This document shows, one piece after another, positions 28,656 to 36,725 of a stretch of DNA of 64,000 nucleotides. Each line of letters opens with the position of its first letter. The first letter of the stretch is position 1. A program made the translations under genes and the position numbers. The notes under the pieces were generated by a model. The model made no database searches. It had not been told where the DNA came from and worked only from the letters and a program-made list of their open reading frames with translations. The DNA comes from Herminiimonas sp. (GTDB lineage Bacteria > Pseudomonadota > Gammaproteobacteria > Burkholderiales > Burkholderiaceae), in NCBI RefSeq assembly GCF_030655415.1, contig NZ_JAURVN010000004.1:124001-188000 (forward strand), read 5' to 3'.

Positions 28656-29225
28656 ATGGCAACTGACAAAGAACTTTCGGATTTTCTTGCAGACGTAGAG
28701 CGTCGCGCATTCAAGCAAGCCCTCTATGCGGTACGCAAAGAAGAGTCAGCGCTCGATATTGTTCAGGATGCCATGATCAAGCTCGCTGAAAAATACGGCG
28801 ACAAGCCGGCAGCCGAGCTGCCTATGCTATTCCAGCGCATTTTACAAAACACGATACGCGATTATTTTCGACGCGAAAAAGTCCGCAGCTCATGGATCAG
28901 CCTGTTTTCCAGCTTTGGAAATAAACAGGAAGACCAGGAAAACTTCGATGCGATGGATATGGTCGAAGCGGAGGAAGGCAGCTATGGTGCCGAGACCGGT
29001 TTGGGCAAGCTGGAACGCAAGCAAGTCCTGCAACTTATCGAAACTGAAGTACAAAATCTCCCGGCACGTCAACGCGAAGCCTTCCTGATGCGTTATTGGC
29101 AGGATCTGAACGTGGCTGAAACAGCTACGGCCATGGGATGTTCCGAGGGAAGCGTTAAGACACACTGTTCCCGCGCAACCCATACCTTGGCCCAGGCACT
29201 GAAAGCCAAAGGAATCTATTTATGA
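28656..29225 (+). CDS. ECF-type RNA polymerase sigma factor
   Basis: A 189-residue sigma-70 family member with only regions 2 and 4. Region 2 contains ALDIVQDAMIKLAEKYGD and LFQRILQNTIRDYFRREKV. A longer than usual acidic linker (residues 85-120) follows. Region 4 has LPARQREAFLMRYWQDLNVAETATAMGCSEGSVKTH. Sigma-70 domains 1 and 3 are absent, which places it in the ECF class. Its stop overlaps the next gene (ATGA), so it is co-translated with a DUF3619 membrane protein, the likely anti-sigma factor. The target promoters are not identifiable from this window alone. Confidence 0.9.
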   Translation: MATDKELSDFLADVERRAFKQALYAVRKEESALDIVQDAMIKLAEKYGDKPAAELPMLFQRILQNTIRDYFRREKVRSSWISLFSSFGNKQEDQENFDAMDMVEAEEGSYGAETGLGKLERKQVLQLIETEVQNLPARQREAFLMRYWQDLNVAETATAMGCSEGSVKTHCSRATHTLAQALKAKGIYL

Positions 29226-29629
29226 AAACGAAAGAGTTAGACCTCGCCTACAAATTGCGCCACGCCTTGGATCAAAGTGCTGCCGATTTGCCGACAAAAA
29301 CCGTAGAACGCCTTGCATCGGCGCGCAATATCGCGCTATTACGCAAGAAACAAGACTCTGCCGTCCATGTCGTTGTGCCGCAAGCAGCCTTCGCTGGCCA
29401 CTCGGCAGGCTCCTCTTCGCCTAAACTTTTTGCATGGATCAGCCGTGCCGGCCTGGTTATTCCACTTGCTGCGCTGGTTTTTGGTTTGATGGGTATTTAT
29501 CAATTCGAGCAGCGCCAGCAAATTATTGAATCTGCAGCCATTGATGCAGAAGTATTAACAGACGATTTACCTTTGTCCGCTTATCTGGATAATGGCTTTG
29601 GTGCATTTTTAGCCAAGGGAGAGGACTAG
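29222..29629 (+). CDS. DUF3619 single-pass membrane protein, candidate anti-sigma factor
   Basis: 135 residues. A charged N-terminal cytosolic part (1-70, with ELDLAYKLRHALDQSAADL) is followed by one membrane helix (about 74-94) and a short tail, presumably periplasmic, ending in LDNGFGAFLAKGED. The layout resembles small anti-sigma factors, but no zinc-binding HxxxCxxC motif is present. It overlaps the sigma gene by 4 bp, typical for sigma/anti-sigma pairs. The anti-sigma role is an inference from position and topology; the family itself is uncharacterised as far as I know. Confidence 0.75.
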   Translation: MKTKELDLAYKLRHALDQSAADLPTKTVERLASARNIALLRKKQDSAVHVVVPQAAFAGHSAGSSSPKLFAWISRAGLVIPLAALVFGLMGIYQFEQRQQIIESAAIDAEVLTDDLPLSAYLDNGFGAFLAKGED

Positions 29630-29632
29630 GCA

Positions 29633-30331
29633 ATGAAGGCATGGATTTTTTCTATGGGTGCTAATCATCCGAAGAAAATCGCTGCGCTGCTAGTGTCCAT
29701 GACATTGGCAGGCGTATTGCAAGCCATGCCGGCTCCAACCGCGCCTACCCCTGCTAATGCGCAGGTCGTAACAACTCCAGCAACGCCTGCAGCGAATACA
29801 ACGCAGACTGTAGCCAAACCAGTTGTTAAAGCCCGTCCTACACCTGCACCAAAATCAGAGTGGAGCAAGTTAAACGCCGCTCAGCAACAAGCGCTGGCGC
29901 CATTGGCTGGCGATTGGTCAAGACTGGATGCTTTCCGCAAGGAAAAATGGCTGGAGCTGGCAAATCGCTTTGCTTCAATGTCGCCTGAAGAACAAGCACG
30001 GATGCAAGATCGCATGCGTGATTGGGTCAAATTGTCACCGGAACAACGACGTCTCGCACGTGAAAGCTACAACCGCGTCAAAAAGTTGGACGCGGAGCAG
30101 CGCGCCAAACAATGGGAGCAATACCAACAACTGTCTGAAGAAAAAAAACAGCAGTTGGCCGCCACCGTTGCGCCTAAAAAGCAAATTGTAAATCCGCCGC
30201 GACTGCACACGGGCCCGGCCGGCGTACAAACAAAAAATGCCGTCTCGCCATCTGTTCATACAAAACAGCCTTCTCCTACCGCAGAAGTCATTCAACCGTC
30301 TACAATGCCGCTATCTTCTTCTACGCCTTGA
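29633..30331 (+). CDS. DUF3106 periplasmic protein
   Basis: 232 residues. The signal peptide ends near residue 31, followed by a Pro/Ala/Thr-rich linker (32-75). A highly charged helical domain (about 77-180) is built from repeated short units (SKLNAAQQQALAPLAGDW, ANRFASMSPEEQARMQDRM, WVKLSPEQRRLARESY). The repeats resemble the Spy/CpxP-like LTPEQ pattern found in periplasmic stress proteins and chaperones, which is only a suggestion. The tail is again Pro/Ser/Thr-rich. It starts 4 bp after the DUF3619 stop, so it is part of the sigma operon. Confidence 0.75.
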   Translation: MKAWIFSMGANHPKKIAALLVSMTLAGVLQAMPAPTAPTPANAQVVTTPATPAANTTQTVAKPVVKARPTPAPKSEWSKLNAAQQQALAPLAGDWSRLDAFRKEKWLELANRFASMSPEEQARMQDRMRDWVKLSPEQRRLARESYNRVKKLDAEQRAKQWEQYQQLSEEKKQQLAATVAPKKQIVNPPRLHTGPAGVQTKNAVSPSVHTKQPSPTAEVIQPSTMPLSSSTP

Positions 30332-30347
30332 TTGAGCCGTTTGCACA

Positions 30348-30845
30348 ATGCAATTCGACACTTCTGATACACCCACAATCAAACGCCGTCTGACCACAAT
30401 GATGTATGAAGGTGTGCTGCTATTCGGCGTAGTGGCAATTGCAGGTCTGATCTTTTCCCCGATTTTTCAGCAACGTCACGCACTTTATCTCCGCCATGCT
30501 CTGCAGTATTGGCTGTTCTTCGTCATCGGTGCTTACTTCATTTGGTTTTGGGTACACAGTGGGCAAACCTTGCCGATGAAAACATGGCGTATGCGCTTGG
30601 TCACTCTTGATGGCAACGCAGTGACATTCAAACGCGCCCTCGCCCGCTACTTTCTCGCATGGCTGTGGTTCGTACCCGGCCTCGCCATCGCATGGGCGCT
30701 GGATGCAAAAGCATGGACCTCTCTTGCCATCGTATTTGCCAATGTCGTTGCCTGGGCACTCACTGCGCGCATCCATCCAAGCCAACAGTTTTTGCACGAC
30801 CGCATCGCCGGTACCAAACTGATAGAAATCAGCAAGTCAAAATAA
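30348..30845 (+). CDS. RDD-family membrane protein
   Basis: A 165-residue integral membrane protein with about three or four helices (LLFGVVAIAGLIFSPIF, YWLFFVIGAYFIWFWV, FLAWLWFVPGLAIAWAL). RDD-type features include the N-terminal IKRRLTTMMYEG, the loop GQTLPMKTWRMRLV and the C-terminal HDRIAGTKLI. RDD proteins have been linked to ion or proton exchange in a few cases, but most are uncharacterised. It lies 17 bp after the DUF3106 stop and is the last gene of the sigma operon; the next gene is 212 bp away behind its own promoter region. Confidence 0.82.
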   Translation: MQFDTSDTPTIKRRLTTMMYEGVLLFGVVAIAGLIFSPIFQQRHALYLRHALQYWLFFVIGAYFIWFWVHSGQTLPMKTWRMRLVTLDGNAVTFKRALARYFLAWLWFVPGLAIAWALDAKAWTSLAIVFANVVAWALTARIHPSQQFLHDRIAGTKLIEISKSK

Positions 30846-30941
30846 AAACGATACGGTACCTGCCGATATCTGCAGCGCGATCAAGCACACCTCTCTCATA
30901 TGGAATACGCACACAAAAAATGTGCGATTCTGCTCGCCTAG

Positions 30942-30978
30942 GCAATGCATGTGCACACATGCTTATTGCAACTATAAT
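30942..30978 (+). promoter_or_regulatory. Phasin-gene promoter with an overlapping inverted repeat
   Basis: An extended inverted repeat (arms GCAAT plus GCATGTG, and CACATGC plus ATTGC) covers 30942-30969. A TATAAT -10-like word follows at 30973-30978, about 80 bp before the phasin ATG. The repeat would overlap the -35 region, so a bound protein would repress. The TGCA-rich arms recall PhaR-type sites of polyhydroxyalkanoate regulators, but that is inference. Confidence 0.5.
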
Positions 30979-31057
30979 TGATTGCGTTTGCGGCATTTTC
31001 ACTGGCTTGGTGAGATGCCAACCATGACATTTTGATTAACCAGGAACGGAGAGTCAC

Positions 31058-31594
31058 ATGGCAAAGAAATCGAACAAAACAACGAAATCAAATTCGAAAC
31101 AATTGAGCAACGGCGTGCAAGCTTCTGCCCAACAGATTTGGCAAGCCGGAATCGATGCGCTTGCAAAAACCCAGCAAGAAGGCGGCAAAGTTATTTCCCG
31201 CTTGGCTAAAGAAGGTTCGAGCCTTCAAAAAAGCACGCGCAAAGCTGCAGAGGAAAAAGCCTCGGATTTGTCTGATGGATTCTTTTCGATTACCAACAGC
31301 ATCGGCAAGCAAGCCTCCGACTCCTGGGGCAAGCTGGAACAAGTCGTTGAACAAACCGTCACGCGTTCATTGACCAGCTTAGGATTAAGCACGCAAAAAG
31401 AGTTACAAGCACTGCACAAGCGCATAGACGATCTGACTAAATCTGCGGTCAAGAAGCCAGCCAGCAAGAAGCCGGCAGCCAAGAAAGCTCCTGCTAAAAA
31501 AGCCGCAAAAAAAGTATCAGTAAAGCCAGCGGCAAAAAAGAAAGCCGCAGTTAAAAAAACCGCCAAACGCTCGCCAGCGAAAGCAGCAAAGTAA
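31058..31594 (+). CDS. Phasin-family polyhydroxyalkanoate granule protein with histone-like tail
   Basis: 178 residues. The N-terminal 120 residues form a phasin-type helical domain (QASAQQIWQAGIDALAKTQQEGGKVISRL, then DSWGKLEQVVEQTVTRSLTSLGL). The last 45 or so residues are a Lys/Ala/Pro tail of repeated AAKK and KKPA units, like PhaF of Pseudomonas and histone H1. PhaF-type proteins coat carbon-storage granules, bind DNA non-specifically and help partition granules. A GGAGAG ribosome-binding site precedes the ATG, and a terminator follows. It is monocistronic, and no pha synthesis genes lie nearby. Confidence 0.85.
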   Translation: MAKKSNKTTKSNSKQLSNGVQASAQQIWQAGIDALAKTQQEGGKVISRLAKEGSSLQKSTRKAAEEKASDLSDGFFSITNSIGKQASDSWGKLEQVVEQTVTRSLTSLGLSTQKELQALHKRIDDLTKSAVKKPASKKPAAKKAPAKKAAKKVSVKPAAKKKAAVKKTAKRSPAKAAK

Positions 31595-31634
31595 GCTCAG
31601 ATAAATGATGCAAGCATCGTCTTGAGTTTTAACC

Positions 31635-31673
31635 GCGGGGTTGATGCCGAAATGCACAACCCCGCTTTTGTTT
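31635..31673 (+). terminator. Rho-independent terminator after the phasin gene
   Basis: Stem GCGGGGTTG / CAACCCCGC with a 13-base loop, followed by TTTTGTTT on the plus strand. Confidence 0.85.
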
Positions 31674-31725
31674 CCGCTACTCATAGCTTATTGTTCACCA
31701 GTTTTCTTGAAATTTACTAACCATC

Positions 31726-32322
31726 ATGAAATCCCTTTGCGTCTATTGCGGCTCCTCCTTCGGTAACAAATCCATTTACACAAATGCAGCGCGTTCACTC
31801 GCCAAAGAAATGGTCGAGCAAAACATTGCATTGGTTTACGGTGGTGGCAATGTCGGATTGATGGGAGTGATCGCCAATGAAATCTTGCGTTTAGGCGGCG
31901 AAGCAACCGGCGTTATTCCGCAAGCATTAATGGACAAGGAAGTCGGCCACAATCAATTGACGCATCTACATGTCGTCAAAGACATGCATGAACGCAAAGC
32001 CATGATGGCGGAATTATCAGATGGATTTATTGCAATGCCAGGCGGCATAGGTACGCTGGAAGAACTGTTCGAAATACTGACCTGGTCGCAACTCGGCTTT
32101 CATGAAAAACCGATAGGCGTATTGAATGTGGATGGCTTTTACGATGGATTGATCGCCTTTCTGCAAAACCAGGTAGCACAAGGTTTTGTAAAAGCGAATC
32201 AGGCAGACTTGATGATGCATGAAACTAATGCCGCAGACTTGTTGCGCAGGTTGCAAACCTTCGTGCCGCAACCCAGTACCAAGGTGCTGGATTCGTTGGC
32301 GGCTAAAACCTTGCTGCCTTAA
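31726..32322 (+). CDS. LOG-family protein (nucleoside 5'-monophosphate phosphoribohydrolase)
   Basis: A 198-residue Rossmann-fold hydrolase. The family N-terminus SLCVYCGSSFG is followed by LVYGGGNVGLMGVIA, the HERKAMM segment and the signature PGGIGTLEE. The motif set corresponds to LOG proteins, which release adenine-type bases from nucleoside monophosphates and in plants activate cytokinins; bacterial roles vary and many are purine-salvage-like. It stands alone between two terminators. Confidence 0.9.
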   Translation: MKSLCVYCGSSFGNKSIYTNAARSLAKEMVEQNIALVYGGGNVGLMGVIANEILRLGGEATGVIPQALMDKEVGHNQLTHLHVVKDMHERKAMMAELSDGFIAMPGGIGTLEELFEILTWSQLGFHEKPIGVLNVDGFYDGLIAFLQNQVAQGFVKANQADLMMHETNAADLLRRLQTFVPQPSTKVLDSLAAKTLLP

Positions 32323-32353
32323 ACTTAAAAAACAGCTCGATAGCAGCTCAATA

Positions 32354-32383
32354 AAAAAATGCCGAATCTCTTCGGCATTTTTT
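32354..32383. terminator. Bidirectional rho-independent terminator
   Basis: Stem AAAAAATGCCGAA / TTCGGCATTTTTT with a 4-base loop and T-runs on both strands. It is shared by the convergent LOG gene and the transsulfuration-type gene. Confidence 0.93.
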
Positions 32384-32408
32384 ATATTCACTTCAAACCA
32401 GCGACAAA

Positions 32409-33650
32409 TTAAGCATCCAGCGCCTGGCGGAAGTCTTCCACCAAATCATCAGTATCTTCAATACCAATCGACACGCGTATCAAGGATTCAGCGATGCCCA
32501 TATTGGCTCTACGTTCAGCACCCATTTCATAAAAAATAGTGTGAGACACAGGAATCACCAAGGTACGTGTATCGCCCAGATTACTGGCCGATACGCCTAG
32601 CTTCAAACGATTCAGGTAATCGAAGCAATCAATCCCATCCTTCAATTCAAAGCTGAACAAGCTGCCATAGGCGCGGAACAATTCAGTAGAGATTGCGTGC
32701 TGCGGATGCGAGGCCAATCCCGGATAGTAGACGGCTGCAACGCGCGGATCGGCCTCAAGCATTTGCGTCACGGCCAGCGCATTTTTGCATTCTCTATCCA
32801 TGCGCAAGGCCATGGTTTCTGAACCCACCGCCAGATGATGTGCGGCTTCTGGCCCGAGCGAACCACCAAAGTCGCGCAATCCTTTCGCGCGAATTTGCGC
32901 CAATGCCCATTGCGGCGCGGGATTGCGTTTGTAGGTTTCCAGAATATTTGGAAATTTTGACCAGTCAAACAAACCCGTGTCGGTCAGGCTGCCACCCAAT
33001 GCGTTGCCATGACCGCCTATGGATTTCGTCAGCGAGTTGATGACGATGCTGGCATTCACGGTTTTCGGGTTGAACAGATACGGCGAGGTCATCGTGTTGT
33101 CGACGATGTAGACGATGCCGCGGTCGGCGCACAACTTGCCGATACGCGCCAGATCGGCAACCTGCGTGCGTGGATTGGCAATGGTTTCGACGAACACAAT
33201 GCGGGTCGCTGGCGTGATCGCCGCTTCCACATGTTTGACGTCCGTGGCGTCTACCATAGACACGTCTATGCCTTGAATGCCGACTGTTTGCCACAGGCTA
33301 TTGGTATTACCAAACAGGAAGGCCGACGAGACAACATGATCGCCTTCACGCAATAAGGCCTGCGTCACCGCACCGATTGCTGCCATGCCGGTTGCAAAGC
33401 AGATCGTGCCCAAGCCGTCTTCCATCTTGGTGATCTTGTCTTCCAGTGCCGACACGGTCGGGTTGCCCTGACGTCCATAGCGATAGCCGGATTGCTTGCC
33501 TTGAAAAACGGTCGCCAATTCGCGCGCATCGTTGTAGCCGAAGGTAACGGAGGTATGGATAGGCTTGTGCAGTGAGCCATGCTCGATCGTCTTTTGGCGA
33601 TCGCTGTGCAACGTTGTTGTGGTAAAGCCGTATTTTTTAGATTCAGTCAT
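32409..33650 (-). CDS. Cys/Met-metabolism PLP-dependent enzyme (cystathionine gamma-synthase / homoserine sulfhydrylase type)
   Basis: A 413-residue fold-type I PLP enzyme. YRYGRQGNPTVSALEDKI carries the phosphate-binding Tyr/Arg, ATGMAAIGAV the glycine-rich loop, and VINSLTKSIGGHGNALGG the PLP lysine. The family adds a sulfur nucleophile to an activated homoserine, in methionine or cystathionine synthesis. The N-terminal sequence is unlike the MetZ proteins usually found downstream of purF, so I do not name it. The frame extends to 33698, but the ATG at 33650 fits better. A purF terminator lies just upstream, so it likely has its own promoter. Confidence 0.85.
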   Translation of the reverse strand: MTESKKYGFTTTTLHSDRQKTIEHGSLHKPIHTSVTFGYNDARELATVFQGKQSGYRYGRQGNPTVSALEDKITKMEDGLGTICFATGMAAIGAVTQALLREGDHVVSSAFLFGNTNSLWQTVGIQGIDVSMVDATDVKHVEAAITPATRIVFVETIANPRTQVADLARIGKLCADRGIVYIVDNTMTSPYLFNPKTVNASIVINSLTKSIGGHGNALGGSLTDTGLFDWSKFPNILETYKRNPAPQWALAQIRAKGLRDFGGSLGPEAAHHLAVGSETMALRMDRECKNALAVTQMLEADPRVAAVYYPGLASHPQHAISTELFRAYGSLFSFELKDGIDCFDYLNRLKLGVSASNLGDTRTLVIPVSHTIFYEMGAERRANMGIAESLIRVSIGIEDTDDLVEDFRQALDA

Positions 33651-33678
33651 CGTAAACAATTCAGGAAGGACAATAAAA

Positions 33679-33716
33679 AATGCCTGCGTGCGTAACAAAT
33701 ACGCCGAGCAGGCATT
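33679..33716 (-). terminator. Rho-independent terminator downstream of purF
   Basis: Stem AATGCCTGC / GCAGGCATT around a loop that itself contains CGT/ACG pairing. On the minus strand it is followed by TTTTTTATT. Confidence 0.85.
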
Positions 33717-33742
33717 AATACACAGTCACAGCAGCAAAGTGA

Positions 33743-35263
33743 TTAATCTACCTGCGCCAGATTCAAGTTCAGTTGCGAGCGAATTGCGTCATCAGTGGTT
33801 TCCGGCTTAGGATTGTTACGCGCAAACTCGATACGATCCAGATAATCACGCGAAATATCACCCGTGATATACACACCATCAAAGCATGAAGCTTCGAGGC
33901 TTTTCAACGCTGGATTCACATCAGAAATCGAACGCTTCAATGCATCGATATCTTGATAGATCAACGCGTCAGCAGTAATTTCGCGGCAAACTTCTTCATC
34001 AGTACGACCATATGCAATCAATTCCGCACGCGTAGGCATATCGATACCGTACACGTTAGGGAATTTAACTGGTGGCGCAGCAGATGCGAACATCACTTTT
34101 TTCGCACCAGCTTCACGCGCCATCTGCACGATCTCGCGACTGGTCGTACCACGAACGATGGAGTCATCAATCAGCAGCACGTTTTTGCCTTTGAATTCCG
34201 AACCAATCGCATTCAATTTTTGGCGTACCGATTTGCTGCGGATCGCTTGTCCCGGCATCAAGAAGGTACGGCCGATGTAACGATTTTTGATGAAGCCTTC
34301 GCGATATTCGATATTCAGTTTGTGCGCCAACTCCATCGCTGCAGGACGCGAGGAATCAGGAATCGGCATCACCACGTCGATATCGCCCAGCGGGAATTCA
34401 CGTGCGATTTTTTCGGCCAGATATTCGCCCATCTTCAAGCGCGTTGCATAGACCGATGCGCCATCGATAATCGAATCAGGACGTGCGAAATAAACGAACT
34501 CAAACGCGCAAGGATTCAGCGTTGGATTTTCTGCACACTGTTGATTGTAGAGTTTGCCGTCAAGGTCGATAAAGATTGCTTCGCCTGGCAATACATCGCG
34601 CAAGAAGCGGAAGCCCAAACCTTCCAGTGCGACCGACTCACTGGCCACCAGATATTCGGTACCTTGTTCGGTTTCATTGAAGCCGATGCACAAAGGACGA
34701 ATCCCGAACGGATCGCGGAAAGCCAGCAAACCGTAACCAGCGATTTGTGCGGTCACTGCATATGAACCGCGTACGCGTTTATGCACCATCGATACCGCTT
34801 TGAAAATCGCCGCAGGATCGAGCGAGTAACCGGTCGTCGCTTGTTGAATTTCATGTGCCAACACGTTCAACAATACTTCCGAATCGGAGGTGGTGTTGAT
34901 GTGGCGTCTATCGTTCTTGAACATTTCAATCTTCAACTGTTCCCAGTTGGTCAGATTGCCGTTATGCGCGAGGATGATGCCGAAAGGCGCATTGACATAA
35001 AACGGTTGCGCTTCTTCTGCACTGGAAGAACCGGCAGTTGGGTAACGGACTTGACCGACACCCGAGTTGCCGAACAGCGAGCGCATATTGCGAGTACGGA
35101 AAACGTCCCGTACCAGGCCATTGGCCTTGTGCATGCTGAATGTATTACCGTTATCAGTTGCGATACCGGCAGCATCTTGACCACGATGCTGCAACAGCAG
35201 CAAGGCATCATAGATTAATTGATTAACTGGATTGTGAGAAACGACGCCAACAATGCCACACAT
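33743..35263 (-). CDS. purF: Amidophosphoribosyltransferase
   Basis: A 506-residue enzyme for the first step of purine synthesis (PRPP plus glutamine). The N-terminal nucleophile cysteine is residue 2 (MCGIVGVV), so the initiator Met must be removed. The glutaminase domain has [14 protein letters not shown] and [10 protein letters not shown]. The PRTase domain has the PRPP loop [17 protein letters not shown]. cvpA lies immediately upstream, the pairing known from many proteobacteria. Confidence 0.97.
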   Translation of the reverse strand: MCGIVGVVSHNPVNQLIYDALLLLQHRGQDAAGIATDNGNTFSMHKANGLVRDVFRTRNMRSLFGNSGVGQVRYPTAGSSSAEEAQPFYVNAPFGIILAHNGNLTNWEQLKIEMFKNDRRHINTTSDSEVLLNVLAHEIQQATTGYSLDPAAIFKAVSMVHKRVRGSYAVTAQIAGYGLLAFRDPFGIRPLCIGFNETEQGTEYLVASESVALEGLGFRFLRDVLPGEAIFIDLDGKLYNQQCAENPTLNPCAFEFVYFARPDSIIDGASVYATRLKMGEYLAEKIAREFPLGDIDVVMPIPDSSRPAAMELAHKLNIEYREGFIKNRYIGRTFLMPGQAIRSKSVRQKLNAIGSEFKGKNVLLIDDSIVRGTTSREIVQMAREAGAKKVMFASAAPPVKFPNVYGIDMPTRAELIAYGRTDEEVCREITADALIYQDIDALKRSISDVNPALKSLEASCFDGVYITGDISRDYLDRIEFARNNPKPETTDDAIRSQLNLNLAQVD

Positions 35264-35340
35264 GGTGGACTCCTCAACTTGAACAAATTAAAACTGCGAA
35301 TTAAGCGTGAAACTATTGCGAGCCATAGAGCACCTGCAAA

Positions 35341-35829
35341 TCAAAAATTTATGTGACTAACCAAATCACCTGGCAAGAAAGGGATCACAGTACGCGCAGC
35401 AGTTTCTGCCAACGGACTGAATAACGCCTCTTTCCAAAAACTCTGTTCAGGGATCGCCGTCACGCCGCATAAAAGTACAGCTGCCAGCACAATCACCAGA
35501 CCACGCGCCAAACCGAACAAACCGCCAAGACCACGATCTACCAAGGTCAATCCGGTCGCTTTGACGACTTCATTCAAAGCCATAGTCAACAAGCCCATCA
35601 GGATGCGCACACCGATGAACAATGCAATAAATCCAATTATCAAACGCGTCGTACTGCCTGGCACCATATTCGGCAATAACTCTGCCAGTGACTCGCCGTA
35701 TGCGTTGGCAACTACAAACGCCACGATCCAGCTCAACAGGGACAGAATTTCTTTTACCAATCCCCGCAAGGTACTGATCACGATGGAACAGATCAGTACA
35801 AATAAAACCAGATAATCAAAAATCGTCAC
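35341..35829 (-). CDS. cvpA: CvpA family membrane protein
   Basis: A 162-residue protein with four predicted membrane helices. The family start is FDYLVLFVLICSIVISTLRG, and LVDRGLGGLFGLARGLVIVL follows. In E. coli CvpA is needed for colicin V production and bile-salt resistance, but its biochemistry is unclear. The start codon is GTG. It lies between the SPOR-domain gene (37 bp) and purF (77 bp), the conserved dedD-cvpA-purF order. Confidence 0.92.
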   Translation of the reverse strand: MTIFDYLVLFVLICSIVISTLRGLVKEILSLLSWIVAFVVANAYGESLAELLPNMVPGSTTRLIIGFIALFIGVRILMGLLTMALNEVVKATGLTLVDRGLGGLFGLARGLVIVLAAVLLCGVTAIPEQSFWKEALFSPLAETAARTVIPFLPGDLVSHINF

Positions 35830-35865
35830 TATCGATTTACTTCAAGCCACGCATTTAACTGCACC

Positions 35866-36705
35866 TTAAGCCGGAACCTGTTTGCCGGTCAAACCAAGCT
35901 TGGTCAATTTGGCACGCGCTTTTTCAGCTTCAGCCTCATTTGCAAATGGGCCTACGCGTACCCGAATCCGCTCACCGGATTCAGTCGCCACTTTTTGCGT
36001 AAATGATTTCAGGCCAGCGCCCTGCAATTTCTTTTGCAGCTCATTCACTTTATCTTGCGTTGCGAGAGCAGCGACCTGCAGGACAATTTTTCCTGATGCT
36101 TTTGGTGCAGCGGTATTCGCTTTTCCATCCAGGATGGCGCGGGCCCGCGCTGCTTCATCCGAATGATCTGTTTTTGCTATCGTTGGCGGTGTCGCTACCT
36201 TGTGCTCTGGTGTTTCGACTTTCGCAACTTGTGGCTTTTTCTCCGGCTCGACTGCTTTTACTTCTGGCTTTTCTTCCGGTTTGACTTCGGTCTTGGCCGC
36301 GACTTGTGATGCAGGTGCTTCGAGCACTTCCTCATCAGGAGAAAGCGACTCTGCCGTTGGCTGACTATTCTTTTGCGTGGTTGGCGCTTTGCTTTGTGCA
36401 ATCGGCGCGGCCGTATCTTTGGATGGAATTTGTATATTGATATCGTCGGACAGAGGCTTGGGCTCTGAATCCAGAATCATCGGCAAACCGATTACCGCCG
36501 CGAGTACCAGAGCGATCGCACCGATCAAGCGGCGACGCGCACGTTTCTTTTCTGGCAATACTGGATCGACCGCCTCTGTACGCTTGTTGCTTTGCTTGCG
36601 TCTGCTGCGACCACTCGGCTGCTCTTCGTCGGCTTGCGAATAAAAATCGCTATTGCCGACCGAGGATTCCTGCTGTTTTTTACGAAGAAACGAGAACAAG
36701 CCCAT
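35866..36705 (-). CDS. dedD: DedD-type SPOR-domain cell-division protein
   Basis: A 279-residue bitopic protein. The cytosolic basic N-terminus has many Arg/Lys, and one membrane helix follows (RLIGAIALVLAAVIGLPMIL). A long Pro/Glu/Lys-rich periplasmic linker leads to a C-terminal SPOR domain (about 200-278, LQVAALATQDKVNELQKKL ... RIRVRVGPFANEAEAEKAR). SPOR domains bind denuded septal peptidoglycan, so it should act at the division site. The gene lies between folC and cvpA as in many proteobacteria, which supports the DedD name. Confidence 0.85.
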   Translation of the reverse strand: MGLFSFLRKKQQESSVGNSDFYSQADEEQPSGRSRRKQSNKRTEAVDPVLPEKKRARRRLIGAIALVLAAVIGLPMILDSEPKPLSDDINIQIPSKDTAAPIAQSKAPTTQKNSQPTAESLSPDEEVLEAPASQVAAKTEVKPEEKPEVKAVEPEKKPQVAKVETPEHKVATPPTIAKTDHSDEAARARAILDGKANTAAPKASGKIVLQVAALATQDKVNELQKKLQGAGLKSFTQKVATESGERIRVRVGPFANEAEAEKARAKLTKLGLTGKQVPA

Positions 36706-36725
36706 ACGATATAGAGTGAAATTCG

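Noticed and set aside
33953..34765. Plus-strand open frame of 270 codons opposite purF
   Set aside because: Antisense to a certain gene, with Arg/His/Phe-rich composition and no family resemblance.
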